This document shows positions 1 through 9,578 of a stretch of DNA of 64,000 nucleotides, in pieces. The notes beneath the pieces were generated by a model. That model was not told the DNA's origin, ran no database searches, and was given only the letters and a program-made list of their open reading frames with translations. Made by a program: the position numbers and the translations under genes. Location of the stretch: contig NZ_CP028901.1 of NCBI RefSeq assembly GCF_003058465.1, forward strand, positions 3,224,001-3,288,000, given 5' to 3'. Every line of letters begins with the position of its first letter. The first letter of the stretch is position 1. This DNA is from Orrella marina. GTDB lineage: Bacteria > Pseudomonadota > Gammaproteobacteria > Burkholderiales > Burkholderiaceae_B.

Positions 1-575
1 TGCCAGACAGCACAAAGTAGTGACAGCCAGAGGGCACGCGTGTTATCCCCTTGGCCCATTCAGTGCACCGTCAGAGAAAGATACATAACCGGTCGCAGAC
101 CACATACATCCCACGGTTTGCGAGCTGTGCAGTAGCGTCTCCAGACTTTTATCGCGGCAAACTGGCAATCTGGGCCAAACAGCTCCGGGCGAAGTCATCT
201 GACAGTACAAAGCCACGTTAGCCGGGTTGTTGATCACCAACCGGACATGGTCGTTCGAGCGATGTTACTGCCAGTCGATAACCCTAAGCCATGCTTGGTT
301 AACCTGGTCAAATGCAACAAACTTCTTACTATCGCTGCTTTGTGTTTGCGGGATCTGTTTCTTCACAGCCTGTGCAGATACTGTCATCCCCTTCATGAGC
401 AGACGCCGCCAGAAATCTGCGTTTACTTAACGGTTTACGCGTGCAAGATTTGACGCAACCGACTTTCAGAGCGGGTGGATAACCTACGGATCTGCCAAGC
501 GATGCTTCTGGACTCGGGGGAAGGTGGTGCCGATGTCCTTCAGAATCCGCTTTCAATATTTGGAGTAGACAAAAA
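1..575. other. Unassigned left end of window
   Basis: I recognise no gene in this stretch. Several short open frames exist on both strands (for example minus-strand ones at 43-240 and 329-583), but none has a recognisable domain, a convincing ribosome binding site or coding-like composition. The last part holds the ribosome binding site of the next gene (GGAG at 562-565). The remainder may be an upstream control region or gene debris. Confidence 0.4.
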
Positions 576-1889
576 ATGTTCAAAGTGCTTACTCGTGCCT
601 CGGTGCGACTGGTCGAGCGTTACCTTCCAGATCCCTTCATTTTTGTGTTGTTACTGACAGTGGTGGCAGGGACTGCTGCGGTAGTAGGAGAGAAGAATTC
701 TCCCATCCAGGTCATACGTATGTGGGGAAATGGCTTCTGGAGCCTGCTGACTTTTGCGATGCAGATGCTGCTGGTGCTGTTGACCGGACATATGCTGGCT
801 AACACACCGATCGTCAAACGCTGGTTGGCAGCGCTCGCGAGACTTGCACGATCTGCCGGAGCGGCCATCGTTCTCGTGACGGTTGTCTCACTGGTCGCAA
901 GCTGGATCAATTGGGGATTCGGACTCGTTGTCGGCGCGTTGTTTGCCAAACAACTGGCGAGTCAGGTCAGAGTGGATTACCGGCTACTCGTCGCAAGCGC
1001 TTACTCCGGTTTCCTTGTCTGGCATGGTGGGCTGGCAAGTTCGATTGCGTTGACGATCGCCACGCCGGGACATTTTTCTGCGAACAAGATCGGTGTCATC
1101 TCGACATCTGAAACGATCTTCTCGGTTTTTAATATCGCGATTGTTCTGGCGCTTTTTGTTGCTGTTCCTTTGATCAATCGGTTGATGCTACCCTCTGAGA
1201 AGGAAAGCGTCTATGTCAATCCAGCCCAGCTTGAAACCGAGGAGACCGAGCATGACGATACGAGCAATCGACCTGCAGACCGTCTGGAGAACAGCAAGCT
1301 AATTTCATGGTTGCTCGGTGCGGCAGGCCTGGCTTACATGTTTGACTACTTCGTAGTGCGATCCGGTAGCCTTAACCTGAACGTCATTAACTTCTCGTTC
1401 CTCTTTCTGGCGTTGATTTTGCACGGCACACCACGGCGTATCCTTCGGAGCCTTGATGCGGCAATCAAGGGCGGTGCAGGCATTGTGATCCAGTTTCCCT
1501 TCTACGCAGGGATCATGGCCATCATGATCGAATCGGGTCTGGCAACGAGTTTATCTGAATGGTTTGTATCGTTCTCGACCCCGACGACGCTGCCATTCTG
1601 GAGTTTTCTCAGTGCAGGTCTGGTGAATATCTTTGTGCCTTCCGGTGGTGGGCAGTGGGCTGTTCAGAGCCCGGTGGTCATATCGGCAGCGCAGGCGCTT
1701 GGGGCAGATATTCCACGTGTTGCGATGGCGGTCGCGTGGGGCGACAGCTGGACAAACATGCTCCAGCCATTCTGGGCCTTACCGGTGCTGGCAATTGCCG
1801 GGCTCAAAGCCAAAGACATCATGGGCTTTTGTCTGATTCAGCTTTTTGTGTCAGGTATCCTGATCTCGATTGGTCTGACCTGGCTCTGA
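576..1889 (+). CDS. atoE: Short-chain fatty acid transporter, AtoE family
   Basis: This is a 437-residue polytopic inner-membrane protein of the AtoE short-chain fatty acid carrier family, which is known to import substrates such as acetoacetate or butyrate. The whole chain is hydrophobic helices broken by one polar loop around residues 205-235. Conserved family segments are visible, including the WINWGFGLVVGA stretch near residues 108-120 and the VPSGGGQWAVQSP stretch in the C-terminal third. Length fits the family. The ATG start has a GGAG ten bases upstream. No acetoacetyl-CoA transferase or thiolase genes lie beside it, so the real substrate is open. Confidence 0.88.
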   Translation: MFKVLTRASVRLVERYLPDPFIFVLLLTVVAGTAAVVGEKNSPIQVIRMWGNGFWSLLTFAMQMLLVLLTGHMLANTPIVKRWLAALARLARSAGAAIVLVTVVSLVASWINWGFGLVVGALFAKQLASQVRVDYRLLVASAYSGFLVWHGGLASSIALTIATPGHFSANKIGVISTSETIFSVFNIAIVLALFVAVPLINRLMLPSEKESVYVNPAQLETEETEHDDTSNRPADRLENSKLISWLLGAAGLAYMFDYFVVRSGSLNLNVINFSFLFLALILHGTPRRILRSLDAAIKGGAGIVIQFPFYAGIMAIMIESGLATSLSEWFVSFSTPTTLPFWSFLSAGLVNIFVPSGGGQWAVQSPVVISAAQALGADIPRVAMAVAWGDSWTNMLQPFWALPVLAIAGLKAKDIMGFCLIQLFVSGILISIGLTWL

Positions 1890-2097
1890 TCCATGACCAC
1901 TGCGGTCTGTCAGAACCGGCTGCAGTGCAGGTATGGAGTTGATATGGTTGCCTGGAATCCAGAGTCGTGTTTCAGGCTGGCGGCCACGCAGCAGGAGCTT
2001 CAATTGAGGAATGTATGGATTTCAGTCAACAAATTCATTGATTGTTCACGTCCAGCGTGCCGATCATCAGCCCAACACTCCGGGGATCTGCTTGTTC

Positions 2098-3177
2098 ATG
2101 ACCCGTTCATCATCTTCCACATATCCCGTGCTTGATGTCGTTGTCATCGGAGCAGGACAGGCTGGCCTGGCAACGGCGTATTTTTTGCGTCGATCAAACC
2201 TGGCGTTTGTTTTACTGGATGACCAGCCAGGGCCTGGCGGGGCCTGGCTGCATGGCTGGAAATCCCTTCGATTGTTCTCCCCGGCCAACTGGAGTTCATT
2301 ACCAGGCTGGCCCATGCCCGCTTCCCAATCCGGCGTGTATCCCTCACGCGACGAGGTGCTGGACTATTTCAGGCGCTATGAAGAGCGCTACCAGTTTCCA
2401 GTCGACCGTCCCGTTCGAGTGCAGCATGTCACCAGAGAAGGTGAGCACTTTCTGATTCATACCGACAGGGGTGTCTGGGCAAGTCGGGCTCTGGTCAGTG
2501 CAACAGGCAACTGGAGCAATCCCTATATCCCGTGCTTCCCCGGAGCAGATCACTTCAAAGGCAGTCAGCAACACTCCGCCTTCTACGAGGATGCGCAGCC
2601 CTACCGAAACCAGCGTGTGGCCATTGTTGGTGGAGGCAACTCGGGTGCTCAGATCCTGGCTGAAGTCTCGAAGGTGGCACAAACGGTGTGGATCACGGTC
2701 GAGCATCCGACATTCCTGCCTGACGATGTCGATGGCAGGGTGCTTTTTGAGCGGGCCACCCAGCGCTGGCTGGCGCAAAAGGAAGGCCGGACGGTGGATA
2801 TACCGGCAGGTGGTCTGGGGGAGATTGTGATGGTGCCCCCCGTACGCGAGGCCCGCGAGCGAGGGGTTCTGGTGGCTGAGCGTCCCTTTGCAAGGTTCAC
2901 AGAAACGGGTATTGAATGGGATGATGGACGCCACAAACCTGTTGATGCCGTGATTTGGTGCACGGGGTTTCGTCCGGCGTTGCAGCACCTTGTCTCGTTG
3001 AAGATTGTCGAGCCGGACGGTAAGGTGCAGGTCAACGACAGTCAAAGCGTGAAGGAATCAGGCGTATGGCTAGTGGGATATGGAGACTGGACCGGCCCTG
3101 CTTCGGCGACGCTGGTTGGCGTCATGCGTGCGGCTCGAGGGGCTGCAAACCAGATAGCGCGTTATCTTGCCGGATGA
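2098..3177 (+). CDS. ArsO-like FAD/NAD(P)-dependent monooxygenase
   Basis: This is a flavoprotein of about 359 residues with two dinucleotide-binding folds: an N-terminal FAD motif ([12 protein letters not shown]) and a second GGGNSG motif in the middle ([12 protein letters not shown]) for NAD(P)H. The arrangement matches the small single-component monooxygenases such as ArsO and YUCCA/FMO relatives. The substrate is unknown and no ars genes are nearby. An in-frame ATG at 2011 would add 29 residues with no family similarity, so the start is placed at 2098, just before the Rossmann strand. It converges on the RpiR-type gene 47 bp away. Confidence 0.8.
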   Translation: MTRSSSSTYPVLDVVVIGAGQAGLATAYFLRRSNLAFVLLDDQPGPGGAWLHGWKSLRLFSPANWSSLPGWPMPASQSGVYPSRDEVLDYFRRYEERYQFPVDRPVRVQHVTREGEHFLIHTDRGVWASRALVSATGNWSNPYIPCFPGADHFKGSQQHSAFYEDAQPYRNQRVAIVGGGNSGAQILAEVSKVAQTVWITVEHPTFLPDDVDGRVLFERATQRWLAQKEGRTVDIPAGGLGEIVMVPPVREARERGVLVAERPFARFTETGIEWDDGRHKPVDAVIWCTGFRPALQHLVSLKIVEPDGKVQVNDSQSVKESGVWLVGYGDWTGPASATLVGVMRAARGAANQIARYLAG

Positions 3178-3224
3178 TCCATTCAGGCCGGTGAGCACGC
3201 GGGGATTCGTCTTGAACGGCCCGC

Positions 3225-4112
3225 TTACCGGACCGCTTTTTTACTGTCCTTCGCATACACCGCAAACTCTTGTAGCTGTGCTTCGCTCTTTTCGATCTCC
3301 TTCAAGCTTTGCCTGCCTGCACGGGCGATCAGCATGGCAACCAGCGTCTGGGCAATGGACAGGGCGGGAACCACTGACGGGAAAATAGAGGGTGTCGTGG
3401 TGGATACCAGAATCGTGACGGTCGCATGACGTGCGACGGGAGATACGGCACTGTCAGTGACCGCGATGATCTTTAGCCCGTGTTCGCGTGCGAACTTCAC
3501 CGCTGAAATGGCATCTTTTGCATATGGGTGATAGCTGAACACGATCAGTGTGTCGCCGGCTTTCGCATGTCTGAGATCGTCGGCAAACACACCCGCAACA
3601 CCTGAGAGCAAACGGGTATTGTCCCGGAACATGTTGCATGCGTAGTTGAAATAGTACGCAGCAGGAAACAGGCTGCGTAGTCCGGCGACGTACACATGGC
3701 GGGCAATGACCAGCAGGTCGCATGCGGCATTCAGAGACTGAGTTGTGGCGGGCTCCCGGATACCGGCGAGATTGTTGCAATCAGCTTCAACAATCTCCTG
3801 AATCAGACCGCTGGCACTGGCCTGGATGTCGTGCTGTTGCAGTGCGCTGGCGCGCTCTGTAAACATGCCTGGCCCTTGCGCAAGCCATCTTCGATAGACA
3901 TCTCGCAAGGGCTCGTAACCATCGAATCCAAGTTGGACGGCAAATCGATTCATTGCACTCGAAGGCAGGCCAGCGTCAAGCGCGACGGCACGCATGGAGT
4001 TCAGCGCTACTGCCTTGGGGTGGTCGATGACATAGCGGGCTGCCTGCTGAAGTTTGGGAGGCAACTCCGGATACGTTTCTTTGATCAGCTTGTCGACAGC
4101 GCGCTTGTCCAT
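3225..4112 (-). CDS. MurR/RpiR-family transcriptional regulator
   Basis: This 295-residue protein has an N-terminal helix-turn-helix of the RpiR type (roughly residues 1-80, with the typical LPPKLQQAARYVIDHP opening) and a C-terminal SIS phosphosugar-binding domain (about residues 120-260, with the VFSYHPYAKDA stretch). Such proteins are cytosolic regulators sensing a phosphosugar or a related small ligand. It lies 136 bp downstream of the aminotransferase gene on the same strand and probably shares its transcript. It is the likely regulator of the aminotransferase/receptor/M81 cluster, and possibly of the divergent promoter region at 5596-5896. That regulatory link is inference. Confidence 0.9.
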   Translation of the reverse strand: MDKRAVDKLIKETYPELPPKLQQAARYVIDHPKAVALNSMRAVALDAGLPSSAMNRFAVQLGFDGYEPLRDVYRRWLAQGPGMFTERASALQQHDIQASASGLIQEIVEADCNNLAGIREPATTQSLNAACDLLVIARHVYVAGLRSLFPAAYYFNYACNMFRDNTRLLSGVAGVFADDLRHAKAGDTLIVFSYHPYAKDAISAVKFAREHGLKIIAVTDSAVSPVARHATVTILVSTTTPSIFPSVVPALSIAQTLVAMLIARAGRQSLKEIEKSEAQLQEFAVYAKDSKKAVR

Positions 4113-4248
4113 GGCGATCCCGCTTTAAAACATGCATTGTAAGCAGCCCACCGGTATGAGCAACACGCACAGTCACGCACTGACAGACATATGAAAGCAC
4201 CTGCTGTCGAGCACTCACCCTGTCACGCGCGCTTGCTTGTGTTCGCAT

Positions 4249-5595
4249 TTACGTGCCTGATTTCCCCGCGGTTTCGTTCAGGACCAGATCGATTGCCTGG
4301 CCGAGACGATCAACGGCCATTTCAAGTACGCCTTCACGACTGTTGTAGGGCGGAGCGAGCAGCACATGATCACCGTGGACACCATCAATGCAGCCCCCTC
4401 CCGGATAGCACAGCAACCCAACTTGCTGGGCTTGCCTCTTGATCTTCGCGTGGATCTGCAGTGATGGATCAAATGGTCTGTCTGGATCACGGGATGCTAC
4501 CAGCTCAATTGCCTGAAACAGGCCTCGTCCACGAATATCGCCGACGTTGGCGTGGTCACCAAATCGTTGTGTCAGCAGTGCACGCAGGTGCTGTCCCATC
4601 GAGGCACTTCGTTGTACGAGCTGGTCGCGTTGGATGATGGTTTGTACGGCCAGCGCTGCCGCGCAGGCCACCGGGTGACCGACATAGGTATGTCCATGTT
4701 GAAATGCACCCGAGCCGGCAACGATGGCATCGACCACCTTGTCAGCTACCATGACCGCGGCGATGGGCTGGTAGCCGCCACCCAGGCCTTTTGCCATGGT
4801 AAGCAGGTCAGGCACCACGCCCTCCTGTTCAAACGCGTGATACGTGCCGGTACGACCGACTCCGCTCATTACTTCGTCCATGATGAGCAACACGCCGTAG
4901 CGATCGCATACTGCCCGGATTTTCTGGAAATAGCCGGGTACGGGTGCCACGGCACCGGCCGTGGCACCCACGACCGTCTCGGCCACGAATGTACTGACGG
5001 TGTCGGGTCCAAGCTCGAGAATCAGTTGTTCGAACTCGCTGGCCAGGCGACTTGCATACGCATCATCCGTTTCATCGGCCTGTCGATAGTGTCGTGCAAA
5101 GCAAGGAGAGACATGGTGTGCCTGGACAAGGAGCGGCTGATAAAGTGCTCGACGTCCGACGTGTCCTCCTATGGCCAGTGCGCCTAGCGTATTGCCGTGA
5201 TAGCTGAGTTTGCGCGCAATATTGTGCCGACGCTGCGGCTCACCACGCTCCACGTGATACTGCCGCGCCATCTTGAGGGTGGTTTCGATGGCTTCCGAGC
5301 CACTGGAAAGAAAGTAGACGTTGTTCAGAGTTGGAGGGGAGTGGCTGGCCAGCAGACTGGCGAGCTTTTCCGCTGGCTCAGAAGAAAAGAACCCCGTGTG
5401 TGCATACTCGAGCTTGTGCATCTGCTGTACGACTGCATCAATGACCTCAGGGTGTCCATGTCCCAGGCATGAGACGGCCGCACCGCCTGATCCGTCAAAG
5501 AACTGCCGACCATCTGCGCTGTGGATGAACCCGCCTTCACCGTGCACTGCGATTGCAGGTGGACTGGAGGGACTGCGGTGAAAGATGTGCGTCAT
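4249..5595 (-). CDS. Class III PLP-dependent aminotransferase
   Basis: This 448-residue fold-type I aminotransferase belongs to the class III (omega-aminotransferase) group. The PLP-contact acid is D240 in IMDEVMSGVGRTG, and the Schiff-base lysine is K269 in TMAKGLGGGY. The group uses amino donors with a distal or beta/gamma amino group, such as beta-alanine, GABA or diamines. It is divergent from the Bug receptor/M81 genes and upstream of the RpiR regulator, suggesting a shared catabolic function. It could conceivably act on an aminophosphonate, given the AEP operon 4 kb away, but nothing in the sequence shows this. Confidence 0.9.
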   Translation of the reverse strand: MTHIFHRSPSSPPAIAVHGEGGFIHSADGRQFFDGSGGAAVSCLGHGHPEVIDAVVQQMHKLEYAHTGFFSSEPAEKLASLLASHSPPTLNNVYFLSSGSEAIETTLKMARQYHVERGEPQRRHNIARKLSYHGNTLGALAIGGHVGRRALYQPLLVQAHHVSPCFARHYRQADETDDAYASRLASEFEQLILELGPDTVSTFVAETVVGATAGAVAPVPGYFQKIRAVCDRYGVLLIMDEVMSGVGRTGTYHAFEQEGVVPDLLTMAKGLGGGYQPIAAVMVADKVVDAIVAGSGAFQHGHTYVGHPVACAAALAVQTIIQRDQLVQRSASMGQHLRALLTQRFGDHANVGDIRGRGLFQAIELVASRDPDRPFDPSLQIHAKIKRQAQQVGLLCYPGGGCIDGVHGDHVLLAPPYNSREGVLEMAVDRLGQAIDLVLNETAGKSGT

Positions 5596-5896
5596 GGGTG
5601 CGGTGTCCTGCAGTTGCCCGCGGCCCGTCTGGGCAAGACGGGCACAACGGACGGTTCGGGTGAGAACTGTGATACTTTCTAAAAAAGATTGTTTGATCTA
5701 TATTATCAGAACATGGATCAATTGATACTTATAAGCCAGGCATCTCCTGTGACGTATCAGGACAGTGGTGGATGATCCGCTTGAGCGCACGCCAAAGCAT
5801 CCGTTCCTGGCGTCCAACAACCATTACCCATCTTCCATCGCCGACTAGTTCCGACCATCTCCAACCATTCATCAACTTCAAGAAGAGGCGTCCATC
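5596..5896. other. Divergent promoter region, aminotransferase / Bug receptor
   Basis: A 301 bp intergenic region separates two divergent genes. The part near 5680-5735 is strikingly AT-rich compared with its surroundings and contains an inverted repeat (TTGATC at 5693-5698, GATCAA at 5716-5721). The half next to the receptor gene has several CCAT tetramers of no clear meaning. No small gene is seen. Confidence 0.6.
5693..5721. promoter_or_regulatory. Inverted repeat TTGATC-N17-GATCAA, candidate operator
   Basis: Perfect 6 bp arms lie in an AT-rich core between divergent genes. The spacing places the half-sites about two helical turns apart, as expected for a dimeric regulator. The RpiR-type protein encoded at 3225-4112 is the obvious candidate binder, but this is inference. 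The arms are short, so chance occurrence is possible. Confidence 0.35.
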
Positions 5897-6910
5897 ATGC
5901 AGCACACCCGACCATCTCCGTTACCAAGACAGTTGCGCAGACGACTGACATCAGGAATCGCTCTTGTCCCTGTAGCAGCCGCGCTACTGGGTGCGCCGCT
6001 TGCACATGCCGATGCAAACTGGCCAGGAAAACCCATCGAGATTATTGTTCCCTTCGGTCCAGGCGGAACGACCGATGTGCTGGCGCGACTGGTTGCCGAA
6101 GGAATCTCAAGGGAGTTGCAACAACCAGTCGTGGTGCAGAACAAGCCCGGTGCAGGTGCCAATATTGGTGCAACCGAAGTGGCTCGGGCAGCGCCGGACG
6201 GTTACACCTTGCTGATGGGCACGCCTGGACCTTTGGCAATCAATCCCTATATCTACGACAACATGGCGTTTGATCCAGCCAAGGACTTCGCCGCTGTGTC
6301 CTATGTCGCGGACGTTCCCAATGTCATGCTCGCCAATCCCGGGACCAACATAAAGAACCTTGAGGAACTCATCGAGCAGGCAAAGGCCCGTCCGGGCAAG
6401 CTGAACTGGGGGTCTCCCGGCATTGGAAGTACCGGACATCTGCAGCTTGAGCTACTCAAGCAGATGACAGGCGTTGACATTGTTCACGTGCCTTACAAGG
6501 GCTCAGCTGCGGTGACGAACGATCTGATTGCAGGCCATATTGATCTGGCGGGGGATAACGTGCCGACAGCACTGGCCAATATCCGAGCAGGAAAGGTCAC
6601 CGCACTTGCCATCGCGGGAGAGGAGTCGCTTGAGGTGCTGCCTGGCGTACCGGCCGCATCTGAAACAGCACCTGGCTACCGCATGCCATCATGGTTTGTG
6701 CTCGTCGCGCCCGCTGGTACGCCAGTGGCCATTACTGAGAAAATTGCCAAAGCGGTCGATAACTTCGAAAAGCAACCCGAGACCATCGAGAAGTTCCGCG
6801 CGCTCGGCGCTGTCCCGGTGGGTGGTCCGCCCGACACGCTCGCAAAACACCTGTCCTCGGAACAGGAACGATTTGGTAATCTGCTCAAGCAAATGGAGAC
6901 AGAAAAGTAA
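5897..6910 (+). CDS. Bug-family tripartite tricarboxylate transporter receptor
   Basis: This 337-residue periplasmic solute receptor of the Bug (TctC) family has a signal peptide of about 33 residues ending near AHA. It then shows the canonical NWPGKPIEIIVPFGPGGTTDVLAR opening of the mature protein. The family binds carboxylates, amino acids or nicotinate-like ligands for TctAB transporters and is greatly expanded in Burkholderiales. No tctA or tctB lies beside it, as is usual for orphan Bug proteins. Its TAA stop overlaps the ATG of the M81 gene by one base, indicating translational coupling. The ligand is probably the M81 enzyme's substrate (inference). Confidence 0.93.
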   Translation: MQHTRPSPLPRQLRRRLTSGIALVPVAAALLGAPLAHADANWPGKPIEIIVPFGPGGTTDVLARLVAEGISRELQQPVVVQNKPGAGANIGATEVARAAPDGYTLLMGTPGPLAINPYIYDNMAFDPAKDFAAVSYVADVPNVMLANPGTNIKNLEELIEQAKARPGKLNWGSPGIGSTGHLQLELLKQMTGVDIVHVPYKGSAAVTNDLIAGHIDLAGDNVPTALANIRAGKVTALAIAGEESLEVLPGVPAASETAPGYRMPSWFVLVAPAGTPVAITEKIAKAVDNFEKQPETIEKFRALGAVPVGGPPDTLAKHLSSEQERFGNLLKQMETEK

Positions 6911-8409
6911 TGAAAAAGAAACGTCTGGCCGTCGCCCGCCTCTGGTTCGAAGGTAATGCCTTCTGTCCGTATCCTGCTGACAGGGACGCGTTCGAACGCT
7001 ATGAGTGGCAGTCTGGACCGGACGTGCTCGAGGCCATGCGCGGCACGGCGACCGAGATGGGAGCCGTCGCGCAGTTTGCTAGTGAGCGTGTGGACTGGGA
7101 GGTAGTGGTGTTGCGGTGTGCGGCCGCCTTGCCTGCCGGCCCCATTACTGAAGATGTATACCAGGCACTGTCCGGCGAGGTGCTCGACGGACTGAAGAAT
7201 GGTCTTTCGGCTGGCGGCTGGGATGCGGTCTATCTGTCTTTGCACGGTGCGGCCATCACAAGCAGTCGGGAAACACCAGAGCTTGAACTTGCGGGTAAGG
7301 TACGAACCCTTCTGCCAGATGTTCCCCTGGGGGCGAGCTTTGATCTGCATGGCAACATGCCTGCGGCATGGGCCGACGTCCTGGACGTTGCATCGGTGTA
7401 CCAAACCCACCCGCATGTGGATATGACACAGACAGCTGCCCGTGTACTGCAGGGATTGGTTGATTGCGCCGAAAATGGCCTCAAAACCCGGCGAGTGCTT
7501 CTGAATGAGCGTGTGATTCTGCCCAGCATCAACATGCGTACGGCAGGTGGTCCCATGCGTGAGCTTGAAGAGCTGGCCAGGTCCCTCACGCGTGACGCAG
7601 TCATTGATGTGTCTGTGTTTGGCGGGTTTCCGTATTCTGATACGGAATACACCGGTGCGTCAGTGTTCGTGGTCAGTGATGCACGCAAGGACCCCACAGG
7701 TGATCAGGCGAGGACCGCGGCAACCATCGTGATGCAACAGATCCATGAACTAGCCCCGCAGTTCAGGGCGTCATTGCCAGATGCACGGCAGGCGTTGAGC
7801 CAGGCACTTGCCATTGAAGAGCCCGGTTTGGTTGCCGTGACGGATTCTGGTGACAATCCGCTGTCCGGTGGTTGCAGCGATACGCCAGAGCTGTTTCGCC
7901 AGATGCTGGCAGTGAACCCGCAAGTGTCCACACTGTATGCAAGCTTTGCGGATCCGGTGGCGGTTGAGGTGGCCATTCAGGCAGGAGTCGGTGCGAAGGT
8001 CAGCATCGATCTGGGGGCGAGATTCGGCACTCAGTTCGGAGCGCCGGTGCCTGTTGATGTGGTGGTCGAGAAGCTGACAGACGGCAGGTTCGTCAATTCA
8101 GGTCCGATGCATAACGGGGTTGAGCGGCTGTGCGGGCGTACCGCATTGCTGCGTGTTGCGAGTCTGCCGGATGCACGCGTGATCGTTACAGAACGGGTGG
8201 TGGCCGGTGACGACCCGGCTTTTTACGCGTTGCACGACGTGGACCTGGAATCCCTGCGTCTCCTGTGTGTCAAAGCCAAGAATCACTTTCGGGCAGCATT
8301 TGTCGATCGTTGCGTAGCCATCATTGATTGTGACGCCCCCGGGCCAGCCTGTCTGGATCTGTCCCAGCTCCCGTTTCGGCACGAACACGTGTCAGCTGAC
8401 TATCGGTGA
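6910..8409 (+). CDS. M81-family metallohydrolase (MlrC-like)
   Basis: This 499-residue protein matches the M81 family, whose best-known member MlrC (microcystinase C) cleaves linearised microcystin peptides. Most members are uncharacterised hydrolases. Visible family features include the N-terminal WFEGNAFCP segment, the metal-site regions LSLHGAAI, FDLHGNM and YQTHPHVDM in the first half, and a DSGDNPLSGG segment near residue 315. It is translationally coupled to the preceding Bug receptor, an arrangement common in Burkholderiales, so receptor and hydrolase probably handle one compound. No signal peptide is seen, so it acts in the cytosol. Confidence 0.88.
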   Translation: MKKKRLAVARLWFEGNAFCPYPADRDAFERYEWQSGPDVLEAMRGTATEMGAVAQFASERVDWEVVVLRCAAALPAGPITEDVYQALSGEVLDGLKNGLSAGGWDAVYLSLHGAAITSSRETPELELAGKVRTLLPDVPLGASFDLHGNMPAAWADVLDVASVYQTHPHVDMTQTAARVLQGLVDCAENGLKTRRVLLNERVILPSINMRTAGGPMRELEELARSLTRDAVIDVSVFGGFPYSDTEYTGASVFVVSDARKDPTGDQARTAATIVMQQIHELAPQFRASLPDARQALSQALAIEEPGLVAVTDSGDNPLSGGCSDTPELFRQMLAVNPQVSTLYASFADPVAVEVAIQAGVGAKVSIDLGARFGTQFGAPVPVDVVVEKLTDGRFVNSGPMHNGVERLCGRTALLRVASLPDARVIVTERVVAGDDPAFYALHDVDLESLRLLCVKAKNHFRAAFVDRCVAIIDCDAPGPACLDLSQLPFRHEHVSADYR

Positions 8410-8417
8410 GGTGTTCT

Positions 8418-9551
8418 TCAGGCTGAGTCCAGGCTTTGCTGTACGGCCCGCTCTCCAATAGCAAGACCAGTGGTCATGCCAACGCCGGAGTGCATGACAG
8501 AAACAGAGAGTCCAGGTCGCGGAGTCAGAATCGAATACGGGCCGGGGCCTCTTGCACCGTACACTCCTTGCCATCGCGACAGGACTTCTAGCCTTGCGTT
8601 CAAGACACGTTCGGAAAGCTCTATGAGTGCCTGATCGATGCGCTCATCACCAAATGCAGGTGCATCCTTTCCGTAGTGGTGAGAGTCTCCGACGATAAGA
8701 TCGCCTTCGGGTGTGGGGCTGATCAGAAGATGGATACCGTTGTCGAGCAGGAAGGGTTCGGTTTCCTGAAGATGGTTTTTCAGGGTCTGGGCCGACGACA
8801 GATCACTGAAGGCGCCATAGTGAATCAGCGAGAGTCCGGTCAGAACAGGGCGATCAAGCTCGAATGCATTGTGTGCCATTCTCAGCCGTAGCATCTGCAG
8901 TCTGACGATCTGTAGATCCATGGGTTGCAGAATGTCATGGCAAAGTGTCTGGTAGTCGTGTCCCGGGCAGACAAAGATCCTGTCCGCGGTATAGTGACCT
9001 GCCGTTGTCACCAGCAAATCTTCTTCGATCGACTGGACCAGCGTACCGGTCCGGATGGTGATGCCGATACTTTGCAGATAGGTGGTCACAGCCGGCAGGG
9101 CTTGCCGGCTGTAGATCTGCAGATCATCCTTGCCGAGCAGAGCCATGTCATGGTGAGCAAAACGCCCATCCAGCAGACTTGCCAGTTCTGATCGGCTGAC
9201 CAGGTCAACGTTGTACCCGTCTTCGTCAGCCCGCTCGTGGGCGAACTGCTCCAGAACAGCACTTTCCCGGGGTTGCCGACTCAAGACAAGGCAGCCATTC
9301 TGTCTGACATGAAATCCGCACTGACTGGCAAGCTCAAGCCAGAGCTCGCGGGTGCGACGAGCCAGGTTGTGCATGTCACCGGGCGGCTGCCCGGTGATCA
9401 GTACCTGACCAAAGTTTCGTACGGTTGCGCCATGCGCCTGCTCGGCCCTCTCGAACATGATGACCGACAACCCCGCCCTGGCCGCAGCCCAGGCATGTGC
9501 CACGCCCAGAATGCCGGCCCCGACGACAGCAACATCAAAGTGGTTCTTCAA
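8418..9551 (-). CDS. FAD-dependent amine oxidoreductase of the phosphonate-linked (TIGR03364) type
   Basis: This 377-residue DAO-family flavoprotein has an N-terminal FAD motif (VAVVGAGILGVAHAWAAARAG) and the C-terminal glycine-rich segment MHSGVGMTTGLAIGE. It resembles FAD oxidoreductases that recur in AEP catabolic operons (the TIGR03364 group, related to enzymes described as PbfC/PbfD, which oxidatively deaminate AEP or its N-methyl forms). Translation starts at TTG: a GGGAG lies eight bases upstream and no ATG is possible before the Rossmann strand. It is last in the AEP operon and supplies a likely route to phosphonoacetaldehyde in place of PhnW (inference). Confidence 0.83.
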   Translation of the reverse strand: MKNHFDVAVVGAGILGVAHAWAAARAGLSVIMFERAEQAHGATVRNFGQVLITGQPPGDMHNLARRTRELWLELASQCGFHVRQNGCLVLSRQPRESAVLEQFAHERADEDGYNVDLVSRSELASLLDGRFAHHDMALLGKDDLQIYSRQALPAVTTYLQSIGITIRTGTLVQSIEEDLLVTTAGHYTADRIFVCPGHDYQTLCHDILQPMDLQIVRLQMLRLRMAHNAFELDRPVLTGLSLIHYGAFSDLSSAQTLKNHLQETEPFLLDNGIHLLISPTPEGDLIVGDSHHYGKDAPAFGDERIDQALIELSERVLNARLEVLSRWQGVYGARGPGPYSILTPRPGLSVSVMHSGVGMTTGLAIGERAVQQSLDSA

Positions 9552-9578
9552 CGCACAGACTCCCGTATCCTGTTGTGA

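Noticed and set aside
329..583. 84-codon minus-strand frame before the AtoE gene
   Set aside because: Overlaps the AtoE start region, has no similarity I recognise and no signal for translation.
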